The translations under genes and the position numbers were made by a program. DNA of 64,000 nt, from assembly GCA_016722025.1 (NCBI GenBank), contig JADKGZ010000012.1, positions 71,590 to 135,589 on the forward strand. Reading direction: 5' to 3'. A model generated the notes under the pieces. It searched no databases. It was not told the DNA's origin and was given only the letters and a program-made list of their open reading frames with translations. The DNA is from Acidimicrobiaceae bacterium (lineage in GTDB: Bacteria > Actinomycetota > Acidimicrobiia > Acidimicrobiales > Ilumatobacteraceae). Below are positions 1 to 8,100 of this stretch, piece by piece; the first letter of the stretch is position 1, and each line of letters starts with the position of its first letter.

Positions 1-1
1 G

Positions 2-202
2 GCCTACCGCGAGGTAGGAGTCGCCACCGACGTGGCGCAGATGCTCGGTCGGCTCGGTGTTGCCGTGCTCGTCGGCGCGCAGCACCGTGGAGAGGCCACG
101 GACCGCGACTCGCTCCGCGAGATGTACCTGCGCCTGCACGAGATGACGATGGCGACGTGGGGTACCGACCGAGTGCACACGTCGAAGGAGCTCACGCGTT
201 GA
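2..202 (+). CDS. C-terminal fragment of an unrecognised protein
   Basis: An open frame enters from the left edge and ends at the TGA at 200-202, giving 66 residues. I do not recognise the family. The visible part is a soluble helical tail rich in Met, Arg and Glu (…LREMYLRLHEMTMATWG…). Its stop overlaps the TTG start of the next gene by two bases, so the two are probably cotranscribed and translationally coupled. Only the 3' end is present, so no function is offered. Confidence 0.5.
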   Translation, partial: AYREVGVATDVAQMLGRLGVAVLVGAQHRGEATDRDSLREMYLRLHEMTMATWGTDRVHTSKELTR

Positions 203-1152
203 CTGGAACGACCTGGCGACCGGCCGTGCTGGCCGACTTCGAGCACGCGACGCTGGCCGTGCCCTTCCGGGGCAGCACCATCGACGCCGTCGTGGTGCGG
301 CGTGCTGCCTCGCCCGTCGCCGGTGGGGCGGCGGTGCTGTACGTGCACGGGTTCGGCGACTACTTCTTCCAGACGCATCTCGCCGCGTTCTACGAGGCCC
401 TGGGCGTGCGGTTCTACGCGCTCGACCTGCGCCGCCACGGGCGCGCGCTGCGCAAGGGGCAGTTGCCGAACTTCACTGCCGACATCGACGAGTACCTCGA
501 CGACGTCTCTGCTGCCATCGGGCTGCTGCAGGCGCAGGAGGGTGTGGAGTGGTTGCTGCTCAACGGCCACTCCACGGGTGGCCTGGTCGCCGCGTTGTAC
601 GCGCACCGTGGTCCTCGGCGCAGCGATGTCGACGCGGTGTTCCTCAACAGCCCGTTCCTCGACATGAACCTTCCTGCGTGGCAGGAGGCCGTGCTCGAGC
701 CGGTGCTGTCGGCAGTCGGCCGCATCGTGCCGTCGCTCAAGCTGCCCGGCCTGTCGTCGCTGTACGGCGAGAGCCTCCATGCCGACCACCGCGGCGAGTG
801 GTCGTTCGATCTGGCCTGGAAGCCGCTCGCCGGGTTCCCCGCACGCGCCGGCTGGTTCCGCGCCATCCACCGGGCGCAGGCCGAGGTTGCGGGCGGCCTG
901 TCCATCGCGCAGCCGGTGCTGTTGCTGCACGCCGGTCGCAGCGCGCACCCCAAGGAGTGGAATGCCGACGTGCTGTCGGCCGACATCGTGCTCGACGTGG
1001 CCGACATGGAGCGGCTCGCGCCCGGGCTGGGTTCACGAGTGGAGGTGGGCAGCGTCGACGGTGGCATTCACGACCTCGTGCTGTCGCGCGAACCCGCTCG
1101 TGCGCGCACCTTCGAACTGCTCGCCGAGTGGCTCCGCGGGGCACGCTCCTGA
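199..1152 (+). CDS. alpha/beta hydrolase (lysophospholipase/monoacylglycerol lipase-like)
   Basis: This is a serine hydrolase of the alpha/beta fold, Hydrolase_4/S33 type, likely acting on acylglycerols or small esters in the cytoplasm. The nucleophile elbow is GHSTGG near residue 124. An oxyanion segment YVHGFGDY lies upstream, and a His follows in the segment GGIHDLV near the C terminus. I chose the TTG at 199 because GAAGGAG at 184-190 sits 8 nt upstream and the start overlaps the previous stop. A GTG or ATG further upstream (157) would extend far into the preceding gene. Length about 317 aa suits the family. The substrate cannot be read from sequence. Confidence 0.85.
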   Translation: MTGTTWRPAVLADFEHATLAVPFRGSTIDAVVVRRAASPVAGGAAVLYVHGFGDYFFQTHLAAFYEALGVRFYALDLRRHGRALRKGQLPNFTADIDEYLDDVSAAIGLLQAQEGVEWLLLNGHSTGGLVAALYAHRGPRRSDVDAVFLNSPFLDMNLPAWQEAVLEPVLSAVGRIVPSLKLPGLSSLYGESLHADHRGEWSFDLAWKPLAGFPARAGWFRAIHRAQAEVAGGLSIAQPVLLLHAGRSAHPKEWNADVLSADIVLDVADMERLAPGLGSRVEVGSVDGGIHDLVLSREPARARTFELLAEWLRGARS

Positions 1153-1160
1153 GGCCTGGC

Positions 1161-1772
1161 TCAGTAGATCGTCTGACGGATCCGTTCTGGGTAGGCATCG
1201 TCGTATGCGGTGCCGTCGAACTCGCCGCCCGTGATCAACTCGTTGATCTGGCCGACGCTGGGCAGGTCGGCAGCGTCGCGAAAGGCGGCGACATCCCAGA
1301 GGCGTGAGCGGATGAGCGCTTTCGGGCATTGCGTGTACACCGATTCGATGCTGACCACGATGACGGTGGCCGGCAGCTTGTCGTCGATCGCGAACTGTTG
1401 ACGCAGCTGCTGGTCGGTGGTGAGCACGGCGGTGCCGTTGACCCGCAGCGTGACGCCGATGCCGGGCACCAGGAACAGCAGCCCGATGCGCGGATCGGTG
1501 ACGAGGTTGCGCAACGTGTCGAGCCGGTTGTTGCCGCGCCGGTCGGGCAGCAGCAGCGTGCGTTCGTCGGGCACGCGCACGAAGCCGGCCGGGTCGCCAC
1601 GTGGCGAGCAGTCGAGCCCGCCTGCGCCGGAAGTGGCGATGAGGACGAAGGGGGAGGCGCTCACGTACTCCTGATGCAGCGGCGTCAGGTGATCGATCTC
1701 CTTGGTGAGCGAGCTGGGAACGGGCTCGCCGTACAGGGCTTCCAGCTCGGCGAGCGTTCGAACGATGTGCAC
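1161..1772 (-). CDS. MSMEG_1061-type FMN-dependent PPOX-fold flavoprotein
   Basis: A 203-aa protein of the pyridoxamine 5'-phosphate oxidase-like split-barrel fold. The core segment DCSPRGDPAGFV followed by LLLPDRRGNNRLDTLRN is characteristic of the MSMEG_1061 subfamily, which is expected to bind FMN and catalyse redox chemistry on an unknown small molecule. The C-terminal segment CPKALIRSRLW is also typical. It converges with the hydrolase at 199-1152, leaving only 8 nt between them. It is divergent from the desaturase at 1867, so the operator at 1828-1851 could control both. The family is clear; the physiological substrate is not. Confidence 0.85.
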   Translation of the reverse strand: MHIVRTLAELEALYGEPVPSSLTKEIDHLTPLHQEYVSASPFVLIATSGAGGLDCSPRGDPAGFVRVPDERTLLLPDRRGNNRLDTLRNLVTDPRIGLLFLVPGIGVTLRVNGTAVLTTDQQLRQQFAIDDKLPATVIVVSIESVYTQCPKALIRSRLWDVAAFRDAADLPSVGQINELITGGEFDGTAYDDAYPERIRQTIY

Positions 1773-1827
1773 GTGCGCAGAGTACCGGTGGGAGCCGAGG
1801 CGCTCGTTGCGAAATTCATCGGAGAAG

Positions 1828-1851
1828 TCCCTACCTACCGGTCAGTAGGGA
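1828..1851. promoter_or_regulatory. palindromic operator, TetR type
   Basis: A 24-bp inverted repeat with arms TCCCTAC/GTAGGGA and core ACCGGT; 10 of 12 base pairs match. It lies 4 bp upstream of the -10 hexamer of the desaturase, in the spacer/-35 zone, so a bound protein would block the promoter. Symmetry and length fit a TetR-family dimer or dimer pair. The cognate regulator is unknown. Confidence 0.7.
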
Positions 1852-1854
1852 GAG

Positions 1855-1860
1855 TAAGCT
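1855..1860 (+). promoter_or_regulatory. -10 element, leaderless desaturase mRNA
   Basis: TAAGCT lies 6 nt before the GTG at 1867, which places the transcription start at or next to the start codon. Confidence 0.6.
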
Positions 1861-1866
1861 GACACC

Positions 1867-2931
1867 GTGACGAGTTCCGACACCAGTGCCCACACCGCGG
1901 TTCTTCCCCCTCGTACCCACTCCCTCAACGATGTGCGCGACATCATCCCGGCGTCGTGCTATCAGCGCTCCACCGGCCGCGCCGTGCTGGCGCTGATCCA
2001 GGCGTGGGTGCTCTACGCCATCCCGATGGTGGGCCTGGCCCTCACCAACACCTGGTGGGCGCTGCTGGTGTGGTGGGCGCTCGCCGGCCTGGCCGTGTCG
2101 GGGCTGTTCGTCCTCGGTCACGACGCCTCGCATGGTGCGCTGCTCGATTCGCGAAAGGCCAACCGGGTCGTCGCGCAGGTGTGCATGGTGCCCAGCTTCC
2201 ACGTGGAGGCGGCATGGGATCTGGGTCACAACCGCATCCATCACGGCTACACCACTCGCCAGGGCTTCGACTTCGTGTGGCATCCGGCCACGGTGCAGGA
2301 GTATGCGGCCATGGGCCGCTTCGCCCGGTTGCGTCATCGTGTCGAGTGGTCGCGCCTGGGCTCGGGGGCGTACTTCCTGCGCACCGTGTGGTGGCAGAAG
2401 ATGTGGCGGTTCAATGCGCCCGGCAAGCGCCACGACGCCATCGTGCGCGACAAGCTGGTGCTCAGCGCGGTGCTGCTGCTCGCCTTCGGTGGCGCCGCCA
2501 CCTTCGGCGCGCTCACCGATGGAGTGTTCGGTGCGTTCTGGGTGCCGTTCAAGATGCTCGTCGTGCCGTTCCTGCTGTTCGTGCAGGTGATCGGGTGGAC
2601 GGTGTACGTGCACCACGTCGCCCCCGACATCCGCTGGTGGCCGCGCAAGGAGTGGTCGCAGTTCAAGGGGCAGATGGAGAGCACCACCATCCTGCGGGTG
2701 CCCGCAGTGGTCAACCGGCTGTTCTTCCACAACATCTTCGTCCACGTGCCGCACCACGTCGACGCGCGCATCCCGTTCCACCAACTGCCTGCTGCCGCCA
2801 CCGCCATTGCCGAGGCGTACCCGCAGACCGTGCGCTCCGGCAAGCTCTCGCTGCGCGAGTACGTCCGCGACGCGAAGGCGTGCAAGCTCTACGACTTCGA
2901 CGCCGGAACCTGGTTGCCCTACCCGCGGTGA
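1867..2931 (+). CDS. membrane fatty acid desaturase
   Basis: A 354-aa integral membrane di-iron desaturase that introduces a double bond into acyl chains. Three histidine boxes are visible: HDASH near residue 87, HNRIHH near 124 and HVPHHVD near 296. Hydrophobic spans lie near residues 35-80 and 200-250. The start is a GTG with a -10 hexamer 6 nt upstream, consistent with leaderless transcription. Expression is probably repressed through the palindrome at 1828-1851, as is common for lipid-responsive TetR regulators. Position and type of desaturation (acyl-lipid or acyl-CoA) cannot be decided. Confidence 0.88.
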   Translation: MTSSDTSAHTAVLPPRTHSLNDVRDIIPASCYQRSTGRAVLALIQAWVLYAIPMVGLALTNTWWALLVWWALAGLAVSGLFVLGHDASHGALLDSRKANRVVAQVCMVPSFHVEAAWDLGHNRIHHGYTTRQGFDFVWHPATVQEYAAMGRFARLRHRVEWSRLGSGAYFLRTVWWQKMWRFNAPGKRHDAIVRDKLVLSAVLLLAFGGAATFGALTDGVFGAFWVPFKMLVVPFLLFVQVIGWTVYVHHVAPDIRWWPRKEWSQFKGQMESTTILRVPAVVNRLFFHNIFVHVPHHVDARIPFHQLPAAATAIAEAYPQTVRSGKLSLREYVRDAKACKLYDFDAGTWLPYPR

Positions 2932-2963
2932 GGGTCTCGCTGGCGATTGCTCCGGTGCACCGA

Positions 2964-2969
2964 TAGGTT
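2964..2969 (+). promoter_or_regulatory. -10 element, leaderless
   Basis: TAGGTT with a 6-nt gap to the ATG at 2976. No Shine-Dalgarno sequence is present, so the mRNA is probably leaderless. Confidence 0.55.
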
Positions 2970-2975
2970 CACGCG

Positions 2976-5375
2976 ATGGCTGGTTCGATTCTCGGCACCC
3001 GGGTGCTGCGCACAGAAGATCCGGAACTGCTGACGGGTGCCGGTCGCTTCGTCGACGACCTGCTACTGCACGACCCGTTGCACGTCGTGTTCGTCAGATC
3101 CGAGATGGCGCACGCGCGCCTGCTCGAAGTGCACTCGGAGCAGGCGCGGGCGATGCCTGGTGTGGTGGCCGTGCTCACCGCCGCCGACCTCGGTGTTCGC
3201 CCGCACCACGGGATGGTCAAGGTGCACGACGACTTCGCTCGTTCGCCGCTGGCCGAGGGCAAGGTGCGCTTCGTCGGTGAGGCCGTCGCCGCTGTCGTCG
3301 CCGAGTCGGCGGTGCAGGCACGTGATGCCGCCGATCTGGTGGTGGTCGACTACGAGCCGCTCGCGGCGGTGGTCGATGCCGAGGAGGCGCTGGCCGAGGG
3401 TGCGCCGGTGCTGTTCGAGCCGCACGGCGACAACATCGCGGTGGCCGCGACCGACCCGGTGCAACCAGGGTTGTTCGGCGACGCCGACATCGTGGTGCGC
3501 GGCAGGTACGTCAACCAGCGCGTCGCCGTCGCCCCATTGGAGCCACACGCGGCTGCCGCGGTCGTCGGCGCAGATGGTCGGCTGACGTTCTACGGCAGCA
3601 CCCAGATGCCGCACCTGTTGCACCAGTTGCTCAGCAGAGCGCTGCGGCTCGACAAGTCGCGGATTCGCGTGATCACCCCGCACGTCGGCGGGGGCTTCGG
3701 CGGCAAGGCAGGGCTGTATCCCGAGCAGGTCGTCGTGGCGGTCGCCGCGCTGCAGTTGGGTCGGCCGGTCACGTGGATGTCGACCCGTAGCGAGGACATG
3801 GTGTCGCTCGCGCACAGCCGGGGCCAGGTGCAGTACGTCGAGCTGGGTTGCCGCCGCGACGGCACGTTCACCGGGTTGCGCGTGCGGCTGGTGGGCGATG
3901 GAGGCGCGTATCCGGGGCTCGGCGCGTTCCTGCCGGCAGGCACCCGCCGCATGTCGAACGGTACGTATGCGTTCACGGGCATCCAGTTCGATGTGTTGGT
4001 GGCAGCGACCAACACCACTCCCATGGGGGCCTACCGCGGCGCTGGTCGGCCGGAGGCGACGGCTCTGCTCGAGCGCGCCGTCGACCATGCGGCGCTCACC
4101 TTGGGCATCGACCCCATCGAGATCCGGCGGCGCAACCTGCTGGCCGACGACGTGTTCCCGTTCCACACGCTCACCGGCATCACGTACGACAGCGGGGCGT
4201 ACTCCACTCCGCTCGAGGAAGTGGCCCGGTTGGCGGGGTACGACGAGCTTCGTCGGCAGCAAGCGGCGCGCCGCGCCAGTGGTGATCGAGTGTTGCTCGG
4301 CATCGGGGTGGCGATGTACGTGGAGATCACCGCCGGTGGTGGCGCCAGCGAGTACGGCTCGGTGGCGGTGCACCCCGATGGCAGTGCCACGGTGATGGCC
4401 GGCACCTCGGCGCATGGCCAGGGCCACCAGACGGCGTTCGCGATGATCGTCAGCGCACAGACGGGCATCCCGGTGCAGCGCATCCGCCTGGTGCAGAGCG
4501 ACACCGACCTGGTGCGCAGCGGCGGCGGCACCGGGGGCTCGCGCTCGTTGCAGTTGGGTGGTTCGGCAGTGCATCGGGCCACGGAAGCCATGGTGCACAA
4601 GGCGCGTCGGCTCGCGGCCCGCCTGCTGGAGGCCGACGAGGCCGACATCGTCGTCGACATCGCGGCCGGCACCGTTGGCGTGGCGGGCGTGCCGTCGTCG
4701 GCGTTCGACTGGGCAGCGCTGGCGCTCGCTGCCGAGCAGCATGCCGACGCGGTCGACCACGCCGACGGCACGCTGGGGCTCGCCGCACAGCTCGACTTCG
4801 ACCAGGGCGACGCGACGTTCCCGTTCGGCGCGCACATCGCCGTGGTGGAGGTCGACCGCGACACCGGCAAGGTCGCCGTGTTGCGGCACATCGCCGTCGA
4901 CGATTGCGGCGTGGTGCTGAACCCGCTGCTGGTGGAGGGCCAGCAGCACGGAGGTGTCGCCGCGGGCGTCAGCCAGGCGTTGTACGAACACGTTCGGTAC
5001 GACACCGATGGCAACCCGCTCACCGCCAACTTCATGGACTACGCCTTCCCGTCGGCCGCAGAGTTCCCCAGCTTCGAGGTGCACAGCACGCAGACCCCCA
5101 CGCCGTTGAACCCGCTGGGGGCCAAGGGCATCGGCGAAGCCAGCACCATCGGCAGCACGCCAGCGGTGCAGAACGCGGTCATCGACGCGTTGGCACACCT
5201 GGGCGTGCGGCACCTCGACCTGCCGTGCACCAGCGAGCGTGTGTGGCGAGCCATCGAGCAGGCCGAGTCGGGCACGTTGCCCGACCCGTGGAGCGAGCCG
5301 CCATCGGTGTTCGCTCGCATCGCCGCCGGGCAGCAGGTCGACGAAGCCGGTCTCCATGCCGCGGAGGGCATCTGA
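2976..5375 (+). CDS. xanthine dehydrogenase-family molybdopterin-binding (CoxL-like) large subunit
   Basis: A 799-aa protein with the full N-terminal a/b hammerhead (residues about 20-130) and MoCo-binding domains of the xanthine oxidase/CO dehydrogenase family. The active-site loop reads AYRGAGR (about 352-358), the form II type, instead of the AYXCSFR of true CO dehydrogenase. The general-base Glu is in GAKGIGEAS near residue 720. Such subunits hydroxylate aldehydes, purines or N-heterocycles and normally need a [2Fe-2S] subunit and an FAD subunit. Neither is encoded on either side here, so it is an orphan that must use partners encoded elsewhere. The substrate is unknown. Confidence 0.88.
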   Translation: MAGSILGTRVLRTEDPELLTGAGRFVDDLLLHDPLHVVFVRSEMAHARLLEVHSEQARAMPGVVAVLTAADLGVRPHHGMVKVHDDFARSPLAEGKVRFVGEAVAAVVAESAVQARDAADLVVVDYEPLAAVVDAEEALAEGAPVLFEPHGDNIAVAATDPVQPGLFGDADIVVRGRYVNQRVAVAPLEPHAAAAVVGADGRLTFYGSTQMPHLLHQLLSRALRLDKSRIRVITPHVGGGFGGKAGLYPEQVVVAVAALQLGRPVTWMSTRSEDMVSLAHSRGQVQYVELGCRRDGTFTGLRVRLVGDGGAYPGLGAFLPAGTRRMSNGTYAFTGIQFDVLVAATNTTPMGAYRGAGRPEATALLERAVDHAALTLGIDPIEIRRRNLLADDVFPFHTLTGITYDSGAYSTPLEEVARLAGYDELRRQQAARRASGDRVLLGIGVAMYVEITAGGGASEYGSVAVHPDGSATVMAGTSAHGQGHQTAFAMIVSAQTGIPVQRIRLVQSDTDLVRSGGGTGGSRSLQLGGSAVHRATEAMVHKARRLAARLLEADEADIVVDIAAGTVGVAGVPSSAFDWAALALAAEQHADAVDHADGTLGLAAQLDFDQGDATFPFGAHIAVVEVDRDTGKVAVLRHIAVDDCGVVLNPLLVEGQQHGGVAAGVSQALYEHVRYDTDGNPLTANFMDYAFPSAAEFPSFEVHSTQTPTPLNPLGAKGIGEASTIGSTPAVQNAVIDALAHLGVRHLDLPCTSERVWRAIEQAESGTLPDPWSEPPSVFARIAAGQQVDEAGLHAAEGI

Positions 5376-5546
5376 CGCCTCGACGCGCTCACTCGGCGCA
5401 CGGTTCGCGGGGTACCGGCTGGCAGTACAGGTGTGTCGGTCTCGTGGCACGGGAACCACGGTTGGCACCCCCCGGAACTGCAGATGTCGTCTGCTTCGAA
5501 CGTGTAGTCCACCAGTCGCCCGTCGGCGTGGCGGCTGCCCGGCCCG

Positions 5547-7976
5547 TCAGCGCAGCGACAGTCTCTGTGCCCACCACGCCTCGACCTGCGCCGCAACCGT
5601 CGACAGGATGTCGGTGTCGAGCTCGGCGCGAATCTGCTCGAGCTGAGCACCCAACATGGTTGCGTCGACGCTGGCAGGGAGTGCAATGGGGCCCGTCAAC
5701 CCGGCGAGGCGAGCGAGGCCGGCCGCCTTGGCCTCGTAGTACGCCGAGCCGGTGACGAGCACGGCGGGCGTGCCCGCCTCCAGCGCCCACAGCGCGAGGT
5801 GGTACGAGTGTGAGACCACGCTGTCGGCTGCAGCCAGGAGCCCGGCAGCGAGCTCGGGAGAGCGGGTGGCGTCGACCCACCGCCACGGCGAACGCCGAAC
5901 CACCTGCTGCGCCAGCTGTGCGAACACGGCGGCTTCGGCGGGTGGGTTGTCGTTGATGGCAATGCCGAGCACCGTCGCCCCTGATCGAGTGGCGAGCTCG
6001 TCGACCGCGGCGGCGAGCGACAGGAGCTGGACCTCGCCGATGTAGTCGGCCGCCCTCACGTGGAACACGATGAATCGATCGCTCGTCACGTGTGCACGGG
6101 TGAGTGCTCGACGCACGGCGGCCGGGGCGGCGCGAGCGATGCCCATTGCGTCGTCGCCGACCAGCACGGCCTTGGCTCGAACGTCGTCGGGCAGCACCTC
6201 GATCGAACCGGCATCGCGGCACCCGAAGCTGGTGGCCGAGCGCACGGCAGCCGCGACCAGGCGCAGCTCTTCGTCGGAGCACGGGCCGACACCCTGGCCG
6301 GACCACACCACGGGCACAGCTGCCGCTGCCAGCGCAAGTGCGATCGCGACGCGGGGTACGAGCAACCGCTCGGCGAACGATGAGGTGAGGTACCCGCCGC
6401 CGGCGATGTACGCGAGGTCGAACGACGAGAGGTCGACGAGCGGCCGCGCCCTCTCGCTGGGGGTGAGCGCGGCCGAGGTGAGACCGTGCCCCGCCTCCGT
6501 CGCCGCCGCCGCCAGCTCGGCATCGGAGAGGCCCTGCCACAGCTCCATCACGGTGCCCGACCACGGCACGACCTCGGCGGCCCCGGTGGCCCCGGTGGCG
6601 AGGGTTGGCACGTTGCGGTCCGACACCAGCTCGATCTGGGCCGTCGGCAGCGCTCGTCGCAGCCGTCGGTGGACGGCATCGCAGATCGCGTCGTCGCCGA
6701 GGTTGCCGACGCCACCCGACACGATGAGCAGCACTCGCGGGCCGGCGTCGGCCGGCAGTGGTGCCGCCGCTGGTGGGCTCGCCGGGCGGCCGACGCGTTC
6801 GGTCGCGGCGGGCGTGGCCCAGAGCAACCCGGTCTCGGGATGCGCGCCGAACAGCGCGAAGCGGTCGAAGTCGGGCTCGTCGTAGAGGTACTTGCGCTCG
6901 ATGCGCGCCTCGACGCTGCGCATGTCGGCTGCCTGGGCGCTGTGCCGCAGCGGGGTGAGCCGGTACCAGCCCAGGGTGGCGGGCACGTAGCCGACCAGCT
7001 TGCCGCGTCGTAGACAGCGCAGGATCAGCTCGAAGTCGTCGGCGACCCCTGCCAGTGCAGGATCGGTGGAGTACCCACCTAGGTCGGCGATGGCGGCGAC
7101 GTCGATGACAGCCATCGAGTCGAAGCTCTGACCCACGCGCAGGCTCTCCGCCGAGGGGGCGTAGCTGGCTGCTGCCCACCCGGTACCTTCCGCTGTCGAC
7201 GCGATGACCTGACCGAAGGTGATGATCGGTCGGTACGTGCGTGCCGTCGTGTACGCCGCTCGCACTCCGTCGGTGAGCAGGCAGTTGTCGGCGTCGAGCA
7301 CCACTGCGTGCGCGGTGGGGCATGCCGCGAGCAGGATGTTGCGCGCTCGTGCGAGGCCCATGTTGTTCGGGCTGGTGATGACACGCACCCGTTCGTCATC
7401 GGCGAACTGCGCCAGCGCCTCCTGGGTCTCGTCGGTGGAGCCGTCGTCGAGGATCAGGATCTGCCCTCGATCCGTCGCCGCCAGCTCGTCGAGGGCCTGC
7501 CTGGCGGAGCTCAGGGCGTCGGGCAGGAAGCCAGCATGGTTCCACGTGATGACGAGCACGCTGAGGGCCTCGCGCCGTGCCGTCACCGGCTGGATGTTGG
7601 CGAGCACTTCGCGGAAGGTTCGGTCGCGCTGAGGGCCGCTGGCCACTTCGGCGGTCACGCGCACCGCATGGTGCAGCTGTCGCAGCACGCCCGACTGTGT
7701 CTGCTGCGCGGTGCTCAGGCCGGACAGTTCGGAGCGCAACGCGGCGACCTCGGCCCCGACGGCGGAGAGTTGCGCACCCGTCTCCGACAGCTGGGAGCCC
7801 AGCGCCGCGAGCTCGCTGCGGGCGGCAGCGAGTTCGGCAGCGCTGGCATCAGCTGCACGCGTCGCTTCGGGCTGCCGAGCGGCGGCGGCCAGCGCCAGTT
7901 GTTCGACGCGCTCGGCGCGTGCGGGCACTGCGCGTGCACGCGACAGCCATCGACGAGCAGCGGTGAACGCGCTCAT
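5547..7976 (-). CDS. fusion: coiled coil + family 2 glycosyltransferase + polysaccharide pyruvyl transferase
   Basis: An 809-aa surface-polysaccharide enzyme with three parts. Residues about 25-100 form an Ala/Leu/Glu-rich coiled coil with heptads. Residues about 138-380 are a GT-A glycosyltransferase with LSVLVITWNH, LDDGSTD (near 177) and DAD (near 229). Residues about 413-760 match polysaccharide pyruvyl transferase, beginning VLLIVSGGVGNLGDD and including FHVRAADY and SHSYHLALWA. It probably adds a sugar and a ketal pyruvate to an exopolysaccharide or cell-wall glycan. I chose the ATG at 7976 because the upstream extension lacks family similarity. It follows the PP-loop/glycosyltransferase gene on the same strand and is likely part of one operon. 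Confidence 0.8.
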   Translation of the reverse strand: MSAFTAARRWLSRARAVPARAERVEQLALAAAARQPEATRAADASAAELAAARSELAALGSQLSETGAQLSAVGAEVAALRSELSGLSTAQQTQSGVLRQLHHAVRVTAEVASGPQRDRTFREVLANIQPVTARREALSVLVITWNHAGFLPDALSSARQALDELAATDRGQILILDDGSTDETQEALAQFADDERVRVITSPNNMGLARARNILLAACPTAHAVVLDADNCLLTDGVRAAYTTARTYRPIITFGQVIASTAEGTGWAAASYAPSAESLRVGQSFDSMAVIDVAAIADLGGYSTDPALAGVADDFELILRCLRRGKLVGYVPATLGWYRLTPLRHSAQAADMRSVEARIERKYLYDEPDFDRFALFGAHPETGLLWATPAATERVGRPASPPAAAPLPADAGPRVLLIVSGGVGNLGDDAICDAVHRRLRRALPTAQIELVSDRNVPTLATGATGAAEVVPWSGTVMELWQGLSDAELAAAATEAGHGLTSAALTPSERARPLVDLSSFDLAYIAGGGYLTSSFAERLLVPRVAIALALAAAAVPVVWSGQGVGPCSDEELRLVAAAVRSATSFGCRDAGSIEVLPDDVRAKAVLVGDDAMGIARAAPAAVRRALTRAHVTSDRFIVFHVRAADYIGEVQLLSLAAAVDELATRSGATVLGIAINDNPPAEAAVFAQLAQQVVRRSPWRWVDATRSPELAAGLLAAADSVVSHSYHLALWALEAGTPAVLVTGSAYYEAKAAGLARLAGLTGPIALPASVDATMLGAQLEQIRAELDTDILSTVAAQVEAWWAQRLSLR

Positions 7977-8100
7977 CGCGTAGCGCTCAACATGGCATCG
8001 CGCTGCATGCTGCCCGCAACGATCAGTTGGCGGGCGGCCGACCACAACTCAAGGAGGCGAGTGGGCTGAGGGCGACCGGCGCTGGCCTCGTGCAGCCCCA

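Noticed and set aside
3063..5468. An 801-codon minus-strand frame opposite the molybdopterin gene
   Set aside because: Its composition (His/Arg/Gln-rich) is typical of antisense reading in GC-rich DNA.
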